Below are positions 50,825 through 59,159 of a stretch of 63,754 nt of DNA, piece by piece. The notes below the pieces were generated by a model. That model was given only the letters and a program-made list of their open reading frames with translations. It was not told the origin of the DNA and searched no databases. This stretch comes from Roseimaritima sediminicola (lineage in GTDB: Bacteria > Planctomycetota > Planctomycetia > Pirellulales > Pirellulaceae). The translations under genes were made by a program, and so were the position numbers. The first letter of the stretch is position 1. The number at the start of each line of letters is the position of its first letter. Location: NCBI RefSeq assembly GCF_009618275.1, contig NZ_WIAD01000034.1, forward strand, positions 1 to 63,754, read 5' to 3'.

Positions 50825-53413
50825 ATGCGGCTTCCGTTCTTGCTGTTTCTGTCGCTGGGGATGCTCTGCCGCTGGGGCCTGGCCCCGACCGGGTTGAAGG
50901 CGGACGAGGCGGCGCCGCCGGTGTATGTGGTCACGGTGGGCAGTCCGGTGGGCTTGAAGGCTTACGCCCCGGGGCGCTGGGGCACGGTCTCGGTGGTTCT
51001 GGGCAATCGCGACGAGCAACCTCATACGGTGCGAGCGACGGTTCATTTGCGGGGCTTCGAGCAGGTGCGTTTTTCGCGCGAGATCTGGTTGCCCGCGAAG
51101 TCGCTGCGGCAGACCACGATCCCGGTCCAGGTGCCCGAAGATTTTCCGACCGATCGGCGGCTGGAGTTCATCGGCCGTGTCGAAAGTCCCGCGGCCGGCC
51201 CGCCGCGGCCACTGGAGCATCCGGCGCCGCTATTGCAGCCGACGGCGATGGCCTTTGTCGACGACCCCCAGCTGCGACCGGCTTCCGCCGATGCCGGCAC
51301 GGATTACGCCTATGAAAGCGCCCTGGCGGTGCGTGCGGCCAGCGGGCTGGACCGTTCGCTGGTGCTGAACAGTGACCGATTTCTGCCGGCTCATTTCCAG
51401 GGCTGGGCGGCAGTCCGCGCGATGGTGCTTTCGGGCGACCGGCTGCAGCAGCACCCCGCCGCACGGCAGGCGCTGCGCGAATGGATCGTCCGCGGAGGGC
51501 GGTTGTGGATCCAGGGCGATCAGACGTCGCTGGCGACGATCGAGCGATTACTGGGCGCGGCCGTCCATCTGGAATTGGTCGATCGGGTGCCGCTGAATTC
51601 GTTTGCGATCCGCTACGCCGGCATGAAGGGCGACAACGAACCGACGCAAGTGGTCGTAGAAGAACCGGTGCAGCTGAAACGTGTCCTGGTCGACGGCGCC
51701 GAGGTGCTGTTCACGATCGATGGCTGGCCGGCGGTGATCGGGATCGACCTGGGGCGGGGGCGTGTGTTGATCAACCTGGTAGACAGCCGGGCGTTGATTC
51801 GCCCCCGCCAATCCAGCGACCGACCGGCTCGCAACGAGCTGCACGATACGGATTTCATCGCTCGCGAACCGCTCCGCGAATTGGCGACGGAGTTGCGCGG
51901 CGAAGCCCCGCCGCCGTCGGTGCCGAGCGATTTGCGGGCTGCCGTCACGGCCCAGCAGATCGGCTACGTCCTGCCATCGCGGACGACGTTGGCCGCGGTG
52001 CTGGGCGGGTTCTGTGCGGTGGTCCTGTTGGCCGCCGGGGGGCTGCATCTGGCGGGGCGCAGGGAACAATTAGTTTGGCTCAGCGGCGGTGCGGCGGTCC
52101 TCGCCACGCTGATTCTGGTGGCGGTGGGTGTGGGCCGCCATTCCCGGGTGGCCGCCTCGACCGCTTCGATGCAGGTGATGCAGTTCCATCCGCAGATGAA
52201 TGAATGGAGCGTCAGCGGATCGCTGGCGTCCTACCAGCAGGATTTGCAGGAGGTGCAAGTCCACGCGACCGAGGGGGCGCGGATGCAAGTCCACTCGCCG
52301 CGCCTGGCCGGTCGCATCCGGCATTTTGTTTGGAGCGACGGGGATCGCTGGCGATTGGAGCAGGCCGTGATGCCGGCCGGCGTTCAGGTGTTTCCCTTCG
52401 AACGGTACCAGACGGGCACCGTACCGGTCACGGCTCGAGCCCGCTTCGCCGCCGACGGATTGAGCGGTCGCGTGGACCTGTCGACCCTGGCACAGGCCCT
52501 GACGGCGGCCGAGCAAACCAGCCCAGCACCCCGCCAAGCGGCGGAGGCGGCGGAGGCAGCGGAGGCGGCGGCCAGCCCGCGCGGCCCGGCGGATGCCGCC
52601 GTACTGAAGGACGCCGTGATCGTGTTTCCCTACGGACGCCCCTTGGCGGCGAACCTCGACGGCGACGGCCGCTTTGTCGCCGGCATCGGAGACGCCCTGG
52701 CGGAGAACGAGTTTTTCAATTCGACGTTCATCGATTCGCTGCAGCGGCAGCGACGACCGATCTACCAGGCTTGGTACGACGCCTATCGACGGCGGTCCGA
52801 CGACAACGCGTATCTGATCGGCTGGAGCGAACGGGCCTCGAGCGGTGTAACCTGGGGCGCCGCGGCGGCAGCCGGCGATGAAGACGCGCTGGTGGTGCTG
52901 CCGCTGGAGATCCTGGGAACACGGCCGGCGATGGACGTGCAGATTCCGGGCGCGGCGGTCGAAGCCGTCACGGTGCAGGCCGACAGCGGACATTCGATCG
53001 TGTTCGACAACCAGACGCATCGCTGGAACCATCCCTACACCCGCCCCACGCGAACGCGTTTGCGTTTCCAGTTGCCATCCTCCGCCCTGCCCTTGCAGCT
53101 GAAGCGGGCGAGCCTGTTTATCGACGGCAATATCCCTTCGCGCACACTGACCATCGACGTGATCGGTGGGACCGACGCGGGCGAGCGGCGCACCGTTTAT
53201 GAACGTTCCAACGCCAGTGGAAAATTCACTGTCGAGCTGCCACCCGAAGCCCTGCAGAGGCTCGATCCCGAAGGCGGGTTAACGCTGGAGTTTATCGTCA
53301 GTGATGTCCGCGGTCCGGCCGATGAGGAAGGCGGTGCGCGGGAAAGCGGTTGGTCGATCCGCGAGACGCGTCTGGATGTTGTCGGCAGCACCCTTCCTTC
53401 GAACGGAAACTGA
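50825..53413 (+). CDS. Exported multi-domain membrane protein, first gene of ABC operon
   Basis: An 862-residue protein with a signal peptide (residues 1-25), an N-terminal beta-rich domain, a region near 195-230 resembling the glutamine-amidotransferase-like fold seen in related membrane proteins (GWAAVRAMVLSGDRL), two transmembrane helices at about 395-430 and 435-455, and a large C-terminal domain. No family was recognised with certainty. The ATG at 50825 starts a clear signal peptide. It ends 9 bp before an ABC ATPase, so it is probably a partner of an ABC-2 export system. Confidence 0.8.
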   Translation: MRLPFLLFLSLGMLCRWGLAPTGLKADEAAPPVYVVTVGSPVGLKAYAPGRWGTVSVVLGNRDEQPHTVRATVHLRGFEQVRFSREIWLPAKSLRQTTIPVQVPEDFPTDRRLEFIGRVESPAAGPPRPLEHPAPLLQPTAMAFVDDPQLRPASADAGTDYAYESALAVRAASGLDRSLVLNSDRFLPAHFQGWAAVRAMVLSGDRLQQHPAARQALREWIVRGGRLWIQGDQTSLATIERLLGAAVHLELVDRVPLNSFAIRYAGMKGDNEPTQVVVEEPVQLKRVLVDGAEVLFTIDGWPAVIGIDLGRGRVLINLVDSRALIRPRQSSDRPARNELHDTDFIAREPLRELATELRGEAPPPSVPSDLRAAVTAQQIGYVLPSRTTLAAVLGGFCAVVLLAAGGLHLAGRREQLVWLSGGAAVLATLILVAVGVGRHSRVAASTASMQVMQFHPQMNEWSVSGSLASYQQDLQEVQVHATEGARMQVHSPRLAGRIRHFVWSDGDRWRLEQAVMPAGVQVFPFERYQTGTVPVTARARFAADGLSGRVDLSTLAQALTAAEQTSPAPRQAAEAAEAAEAAASPRGPADAAVLKDAVIVFPYGRPLAANLDGDGRFVAGIGDALAENEFFNSTFIDSLQRQRRPIYQAWYDAYRRRSDDNAYLIGWSERASSGVTWGAAAAAGDEDALVVLPLEILGTRPAMDVQIPGAAVEAVTVQADSGHSIVFDNQTHRWNHPYTRPTRTRLRFQLPSSALPLQLKRASLFIDGNIPSRTLTIDVIGGTDAGERRTVYERSNASGKFTVELPPEALQRLDPEGGLTLEFIVSDVRGPADEEGGARESGWSIRETRLDVVGSTLPSNGN

Positions 53414-53422
53414 ACCGAACCG

Positions 53423-54391
53423 ATGAGTGACGAACAACCCATCGTTGCGATCCGCAACCTGAGCAAGCGGTACGGCGATTTTCAAGCCCTCGACGACCTC
53501 ACGTTGTCGGTTGCACGCGGCCACATCCTGGGCTTTATCGGTCCCAACGGGGCCGGCAAGACGACCACGATCAAGATCCTGGTGGGTTTGGCCAAACCAA
53601 CGTCCGGCAGCGCGACGATCGCCGGCGTTGACTGCACGCAGCAGTCCTCCGAGATCAAGCGTTTGGTCGGTTACATGCCCGACGGGTTTGGTTCCTACGA
53701 CAACATGCGAGTCCGCGAGTACTTGGATTTCTTCGGCGCCGCGTTCGGCCTGCCTCGCCGCCAACGGATCCGGCGGATCGCCGAAGTGCTGGAGATCACC
53801 TCCAGCACGTACATGCAGGATCGTTACGTGGAAAGCCTCAGCCACGGCATGCAGCAGCGGATCGGGATCGCTCGCACGCTGCTGCACGATCCGGAGGTGT
53901 TGATCTTTGACGAACCGGCCAACGGGCTCGATCCCCAGGCCCGCATCGAGATGCGTGATCTGTTGTTGCAGTTGGCCGCCGCCGGCAAGACCCTGATCGT
54001 CACCAGCCACATCCTGCCGGAGCTTTCGCGGATCTGCGATCAGGTCGCGATCATCACCCACGGACGGTTGCGGGCGGCCGGATCGCTGGAACAGATCATG
54101 CGCGACCTGAGTCAGCGGCGGATGATCGAGATCCAGTTGCCGCCGGGCGAACCGACCGCTGCGGTCCAGGCGACGCTGGAAAAGTTGTTGCAGGACGACG
54201 AGCCGATCACGGTCTCGGCCGCCGAGTCGATGGTCCGTTTTGAAACGGCTCGCGACGAAACGCAGTTGAGCGAGGTGTTGGCGGCGTTGATCCAAGCCGA
54301 CATTCGGATCACTCAGTTCCGCGAACTGCAGGCCAGTTTGGAGGATGCCTTCCTGTCGGTGGTCCAGCAGAATGCGCCGCTGGAGGTTTGA
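53423..54391 (+). CDS. ABC-2 type transporter ATP-binding protein
   Basis: A 322-residue ATPase of the exporter class. Walker A GPNGAGKTT is at 40-48, signature LSHGM at 139-143, Walker B VLIFDEP at 159-165 and D-loop NGLDPQ. The C-terminal 90 residues form the extra domain common to ABC-2 ATPases. It lies in a plus-strand operon with the upstream membrane protein and a permease 474 bp downstream. The gap before the permease is occupied by repeats. Confidence 0.93.
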   Translation: MSDEQPIVAIRNLSKRYGDFQALDDLTLSVARGHILGFIGPNGAGKTTTIKILVGLAKPTSGSATIAGVDCTQQSSEIKRLVGYMPDGFGSYDNMRVREYLDFFGAAFGLPRRQRIRRIAEVLEITSSTYMQDRYVESLSHGMQQRIGIARTLLHDPEVLIFDEPANGLDPQARIEMRDLLLQLAAAGKTLIVTSHILPELSRICDQVAIITHGRLRAAGSLEQIMRDLSQRRMIEIQLPPGEPTAAVQATLEKLLQDDEPITVSAAESMVRFETARDETQLSEVLAALIQADIRITQFRELQASLEDAFLSVVQQNAPLEV

Positions 54392-54511
54392 TGGGAGGTT
54401 TGAGGTTTGGGGTTTGAGGTTTGAGGTTTGGGGTTTGGGGTTTGAGGTTTGAGGTTTGGGGTTTGAGGTTTGAGGTTTGGGGTTTGGGGTTTGAGGTTTG
54501 GGGTTTGAGGG
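54392..54511 (+). repeat. GGTTTGA/GGTTTGG heptanucleotide tract
   Basis: About 17 tandem 7-bp units, alternating GGTTTGA and GGTTTGG, start directly after the ATPase stop. The period equals that of the tract beside the exbB-like gene and of the GATTTGA tracts at about 37725 and 38090. Confidence 0.9.
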
Positions 54512-54545
54512 TTTTAACGGATTCTGTGTACGAATAGAAACGTTT

Positions 54546-54797
54546 ACTCCCCTCTCCCCCCGAAGCCTGGCGAGCCTAAGCGAGTCAGGCTTCGGGGGGA
54601 GAGGGGTTGGGGGTGAGGGGGCAGCACAGCAGTACTGCCCGCATCATCCTTCCTAACTTTGATGCCGGACGCGGCACATGAATCCAGTGCAAGGAGTCAG
54701 ACAGTTGCGCCGGAGGCCCCTCACCCCCAACCCCTCTCCCCGCCGCTCTTGGGCAAGCTCCACTTGCCCAAGAGCGGCGGGGAGAGGGGAGTAAAGG
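54546..54797. repeat. Two palindromic elements with shared flanks
   Basis: The first (54546-54621) has a stem GAAGCCTG...CAGGCTTC inside CCCCTCTCCCC/GGGGAGAGGGG flanks; its centre matches copy 2 of the 38-kb block with one change. The second (about 54716-54797) has a 15-bp perfect stem CCGCTCTTGGGCAAG with a 5-bp loop in the same flanks. Both lie between the ABC ATPase and permease genes. Confidence 0.85.
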
Positions 54798-54865
54798 TCA
54801 GAAGATTTGCGATTTGCGATCTGCGATTTGAGATTGGTTTCGTTTCCCTTGTTTGTTGACCGCTG

Positions 54866-56521
54866 ATGTTTGTCATTCTGCGTCGTGAATGCATGGCCAT
54901 CGCTCGGACTCGCCGGGCCGCGGTGATCCAGTGCTTGCTGGTGCTGGCCTTTGCGGCGCTGATCCTGATCCGCTGGCCGGCCGATGCCCGTGCGGACCTG
55001 GCCGGCGCCAATGCGCAGGACCTGTTCGGCTTGTTCGCCTATGGCTTGTTGGCCTCGGTGGTGTTGCTGTCGCCGATCTTTCCGGCGACATCGATCGTGA
55101 TGGAACGTCGCAGCGGGACGCTGGCGCTGCTGTTGAATTCGCCCTTGAAAGCGCTCTCGATCTACGCGGGCAAGATGTTGGCGGTCCTGGCCTTTGTGGG
55201 CCTGTTGCTCGTGCTCTCGCTGCCCGCGGCGGCGGCCTGTTATGCGATGGGCGGGATCGCGCTACAGGAACAGCTGGTGGTGCTGTACGCGGTGCTGCTG
55301 TTGGTGGCGGTGCAGTACGTGGCCCTGGGGTTGTTGGTCAGCAGTTTTGCGACCAGTGCCGATTCGGCCATGCGCTTGACCTACGGGTATGTGTTCGTGA
55401 CGGCGGTGTTGGTGCTGGGACCTTACTTTCTGTTTCAGGGCGACGCGGGACTGGTCGCCGCGGCCGTGGCTTGGCTGCGCTGTGTTTCCCCGATTCCGGC
55501 GGTGATGACGATTACCGGTCAAGCGGATTTGGGGTCGCAGGAGAGCATGAGCGGCTGGGGTGCGGTCGCACGGTATGTGTTGTTGGCCGGGCTGTCCAGT
55601 TTGGCGATGCTGGCCTGGACCGTGTATCGCTTGCATCGCCGCTGTATGGATCGGCCTCGCAGCCAGGGAACGATCACGGACGATCAAGCCTTGTCGCGGC
55701 GAGTGGTGCGCCGGATGGTTTTCGTCGTGGACCCGAGCCGCCGCAGTCGCGGCATCGGCAACCGCACGAATCCCGTGATGATCAAGGAGTTCCGCACGCG
55801 GCGATTTGGCCGCTCGCACTGGATGATCCGGTTGGTGATGATCTGCGCCGTGCTGTCCTTGTTACTGGCCTTGGCGGTCACCACCGGCAGTATTCGGTTG
55901 CAACTGGAAGCGGTGGGCGGACCGCTGGTGTTGCTGCAGATGGGATTGTTGGTGATGTTCCTGCCGTCGCTGGCGGCCGGCTTGATCAGCAGCGAACGCG
56001 AGAACGGTGCTTGGCCGCTGCTGCGGACCACGCCCTTGTCCGGCGGAGCGATTGTCCGCGGCAAATTGTTCAGTGTGTTCTGGACGATGTTGTTGCTGAT
56101 CGCGTCGACGATTCCCGGTTACCTGGTGATGCTGTACATCCAGCCCACGGTGTGGGTCCAGGTGGTGTACGGATTCGTGAGTTTGTTGCTGGCCGGTTTG
56201 CTCGCTTTGATGATCAGCGCCACGGTGGGCAGTCTGTTCCGCCGTACCGCAGCCGCCACGATCACGGCCTACATCTGCGTGCTGAGTCTGTTCGGCGGGA
56301 CGATGCTGGTGTGGTTGGCTCGCGACGCCCCGTTTGGATTCGCGACCGTCCAGGCGGCTCTGTCGATCAACCCCATGGCGGCCGCGTTGTCGGTGTTTCG
56401 TTTGCCCGGTTTCGAGCAATACGATTTGTTGCCGATGGCTTGGTATGCATCGGGCGTGGCGATCGTCGTGCTGTACCTGGCGATGCGGCTCCGCGTTCAA
56501 CAATTGACCCGACCCGAGTAA
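54866..56521 (+). CDS. ABC-2 type transporter permease
   Basis: A 551-residue membrane protein with about twelve predicted helices in two blocks, split by a hydrophilic loop at about 260-305. The segment SPIFPATSIVMERRSGTLALLLNSPLKAL is typical of ABC-2 permeases, and a second EREN-GAWPLLRTTPLSGGAI copy near 370-390 shows an internal duplication, so it is a fused two-half permease. It probably works with the ATPase ending at 54391. It is 6 bp upstream of the HEAT-repeat gene. Confidence 0.88.
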   Translation: MFVILRRECMAIARTRRAAVIQCLLVLAFAALILIRWPADARADLAGANAQDLFGLFAYGLLASVVLLSPIFPATSIVMERRSGTLALLLNSPLKALSIYAGKMLAVLAFVGLLLVLSLPAAAACYAMGGIALQEQLVVLYAVLLLVAVQYVALGLLVSSFATSADSAMRLTYGYVFVTAVLVLGPYFLFQGDAGLVAAAVAWLRCVSPIPAVMTITGQADLGSQESMSGWGAVARYVLLAGLSSLAMLAWTVYRLHRRCMDRPRSQGTITDDQALSRRVVRRMVFVVDPSRRSRGIGNRTNPVMIKEFRTRRFGRSHWMIRLVMICAVLSLLLALAVTTGSIRLQLEAVGGPLVLLQMGLLVMFLPSLAAGLISSERENGAWPLLRTTPLSGGAIVRGKLFSVFWTMLLLIASTIPGYLVMLYIQPTVWVQVVYGFVSLLLAGLLALMISATVGSLFRRTAAATITAYICVLSLFGGTMLVWLARDAPFGFATVQAALSINPMAAALSVFRLPGFEQYDLLPMAWYASGVAIVVLYLAMRLRVQQLTRPE

Positions 56522-56527
56522 GCACCG

Positions 56528-58369
56528 ATGTTGTCGAGAAAAACCGGAACCGTTTTGTGTCCACTGCCTGTACTGTTCGTCCTCGTGCTGGGGTTGTCGA
56601 TTTCAGCCGCGGGCTGGGCGCAGGGGCCAGGCACCGCGGAGATGTCGTCGCCGGCGGTGGACCCAGCCGCCGGAGATTCGCCAGCGATCTCTTGGCGGTA
56701 TCTCGAACGACCGCACCTGCCCTTGAAAGAAACCGAGTTCGTGTGGTTGGCGTCCCTGCCCGACCGCTGGACACGGTGCTTGCAGGCCGACGAAGCGGAC
56801 CTCAACCGCGACGCGGCCGAAGCGATCGTGCAGGCGGTGGGTTTGGGAATGCCCGTGGCCGAGGACTGGGCGGCGGAACTGCGGCGGTTGGTCCACGATG
56901 GCGGCCGGCCGCTGGAGTGCCGCGTGGCCGCGGCGCAGGCCCTGGTCGCGATGGATCAGCCGATCGACGAAGCCGGCTTTTGGTCGTCGGCAGCGGATTG
57001 GCCGCTGGCGTTGGCGGCCGTCCTGGAACCGGCCGCTGCCGCCTGGGACGTGGGCCGGCTGCGGCCGCTCTGGCTGCGGCGAGTGGAAGCCGCGGCGGCG
57101 ACGCCCCAGCCGAGCGACGCCCCGCATCCCCTGCAGGTTCGCCTGGCGATCGAGGCCTTGGGACAGGTTGCGGCTCCCGCGGCGACCGCGCCCCTAACGC
57201 GTTTGCTCGGCGCGCCCCACGCCTCGCCGGCTCTGCGTTTGCAAGCGGCCACGGCGCTGGGAAGAATCGGTGATCCGGCGGTGGTGGAACTTGCCCAGCA
57301 GCAGTTCGAGGCGGCGGGCGACGACGGGCCGGAGCAGTTGATCGCGATTCGGCTGCTCCGCCGCCAGGACTCGCCGGAGACCGTGGCGTTGCTCGAGCGC
57401 TTTGCCGATTTGCCGGACCGAGCCGTAGCCGGCGAAGGGCTGCGGCAGCTGCGTCGCTTGGCACCCGCGCAGGTCGTGGCCCGAGCCGACCAGAATATCA
57501 CCGACCGCGACGCCAACGTGCGCAGCGTGACGGTTGCCGCGCTGAGCACCGCCGCCGACCGGCGGAGCGTCGGGTTGTTGGCCCAAGCCTTGGACGATCC
57601 GGTTCCCGACACGCGGCACGCCGCTCGAGATTTGCTGTTGGCCTTCGCCCGGCGCGACGAGCTTCGGCCGGCCGTGATCGCAGCGGCCACCGGCGCGGTG
57701 CGCAGCGATCGTTGGCGGGCGCAGGAACAGGGCCTGATGATCGCCACACAGCTGCAGCGTCGCGAGCTGCGCGAGGATGTGTTCGCGTTGCTCGACCACG
57801 AACGCAGCGAAGTGGCGATCACGGCGGCTTGGAGCATCAAGCGGTTGAGTACGCAGGCCTGGGGCGCGGAGGTGCTGCGGCAAACGACGCAGCGATTGGC
57901 CGGCTTGGCCGACCGGTTCGATTCCACCGCAAGCGGCGTGGCCATGCATCTGGTCGAGACCCTGGGAGAACTGGCCTGGCAAGAGGGCGCCGAGCCGCTG
58001 ATGCGGTTGGTTCCCAAGAACGCCCCTTACGAACCCGCGCTGCGGGCCGCCGGCGTGTGGTCGCTGGGCGAGATCTTGAGGGGGCAGCCCGAGCAGAAGG
58101 TCATTACCGCTTTACAGCAACGGCTGGCCGACGCCGGTTCGATGTTGCCCGAGCACATTCTGGTTCGCGGGATGTCGGCTGTCACGCTGGCCAAGATGGG
58201 CTCGGACGACTCTCTGGAACTGCTGCGTCGATTCGAACGCGAAGAATCCTTGAATTCCTTCGTCGGGGCCCGCGCCGCTTGGGCCGTGGCTCAGTTGACC
58301 GGCCAAGCCATGCCCGAAATTCCGGCACCCGAGACGAACCTGGGTGGTTGGTTCGTCCAGCCGCTGTGA
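56528..58369 (+). CDS. Exported HEAT-repeat protein
   Basis: A 613-residue protein with a signal peptide (cleavage near residue 31) and alpha-helical HEAT-like repeats over about 120-600, with recurring patterns such as DPAVVELAQQQF and LRLQAATALGRIGD. Such repeats form protein-binding solenoids. It starts 6 bp after the permease stop, so it is the last gene of the ABC operon. The binding partner is unknown; it ends just before a convergent regulator gene. Confidence 0.85.
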   Translation: MLSRKTGTVLCPLPVLFVLVLGLSISAAGWAQGPGTAEMSSPAVDPAAGDSPAISWRYLERPHLPLKETEFVWLASLPDRWTRCLQADEADLNRDAAEAIVQAVGLGMPVAEDWAAELRRLVHDGGRPLECRVAAAQALVAMDQPIDEAGFWSSAADWPLALAAVLEPAAAAWDVGRLRPLWLRRVEAAAATPQPSDAPHPLQVRLAIEALGQVAAPAATAPLTRLLGAPHASPALRLQAATALGRIGDPAVVELAQQQFEAAGDDGPEQLIAIRLLRRQDSPETVALLERFADLPDRAVAGEGLRQLRRLAPAQVVARADQNITDRDANVRSVTVAALSTAADRRSVGLLAQALDDPVPDTRHAARDLLLAFARRDELRPAVIAAATGAVRSDRWRAQEQGLMIATQLQRRELREDVFALLDHERSEVAITAAWSIKRLSTQAWGAEVLRQTTQRLAGLADRFDSTASGVAMHLVETLGELAWQEGAEPLMRLVPKNAPYEPALRAAGVWSLGEILRGQPEQKVITALQQRLADAGSMLPEHILVRGMSAVTLAKMGSDDSLELLRRFEREESLNSFVGARAAWAVAQLTGQAMPEIPAPETNLGGWFVQPL

Positions 58370-58380
58370 TCCATCGCGGC

Positions 58381-59127
58381 TCAGACGTGAAAGTCGGCGA
58401 AGCCGTTTTCCTGGAAGCGGACCATGGCTTTGGCCAGGTCCAGCGGCGAGTTCAAACCGATGCGTTCGAGCAGATGGTTGCGGCGGTTTTCGACGGTGCG
58501 TTTGGTGATCCCGTGTCGCTCGGCGATCACCATCAGGTTGTCGCCACGGGCCAGCGCGACGGCGATCTCGCGATCGCGGGTGTCCAGCTTCTGAAACCGG
58601 TCCCACTGCTGGGCCAGCGACAATCGCCGCGTTTCCGGATTGCTGTCGGCCCCCACGATCTTGATTAATTTCGCCACACCCAGCATGGCGATGCCGGGAT
58701 TGTGTTTGTCACTAATCACGCGTTTGCCGGTACGAAACAGAAAGCGGCGGCCGCTGCTGTCGGAACCAAAATGATCGAAGATCAAACGATCCGCTCCTTG
58801 GCTGATTAACGCATCGCTGGCATCTGAAATGGCGGCGAGCGAGTCGTCCAGGAAACTGCCACCGACCCGGCCCACCGGAACGCTCTCCTGAGCAAACATC
58901 TGGACGTAGGCGGGGTTGGTGTACAGCAGACGAAAGTCGCCGCCCTTGATGAATACCGGCGTCGTCTCGGCTTCGAGCACGGAGTTGAGTTGACCGTTTT
59001 GGGCTAAGCATGTCGTGACCCGTGAACAAATCTCGTCGACCAAGCGGGCAAAGGCGATCTGGTCTTCAAGTGTAGAACTGTCCGCCGGTGGAATGTCGGG
59101 CGGTGGGGAAGAATCAGGTGATGGCAT
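58381..59127 (-). CDS. PAS-LuxR-type transcriptional regulator
   Basis: A 248-residue regulator. A PAS-like sensor spans about 45-165 (TTPVFIKGGDFRLLYTNPAY and FRTGKRVISDKHNPGI) and a LuxR/GerE helix-turn-helix lies at about 180-240 (LDTRDREIAVALARGDN, then TKRTVENRRNHLLERIGLNS). No receiver domain is present. The ATG at 59127 begins before a proline-rich linker; the longer frame to 59637 is antisense to the sulfatase gene and rejected. It could control the adjacent sulfatases or the ABC operon. Confidence 0.85.
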   Translation of the reverse strand: MPSPDSSPPPDIPPADSSTLEDQIAFARLVDEICSRVTTCLAQNGQLNSVLEAETTPVFIKGGDFRLLYTNPAYVQMFAQESVPVGRVGGSFLDDSLAAISDASDALISQGADRLIFDHFGSDSSGRRFLFRTGKRVISDKHNPGIAMLGVAKLIKIVGADSNPETRRLSLAQQWDRFQKLDTRDREIAVALARGDNLMVIAERHGITKRTVENRRNHLLERIGLNSPLDLAKAMVRFQENGFADFHV

Positions 59128-59159
59128 GAGGAGGTCGCGTGCAATCCGTTGGAGAGAAA

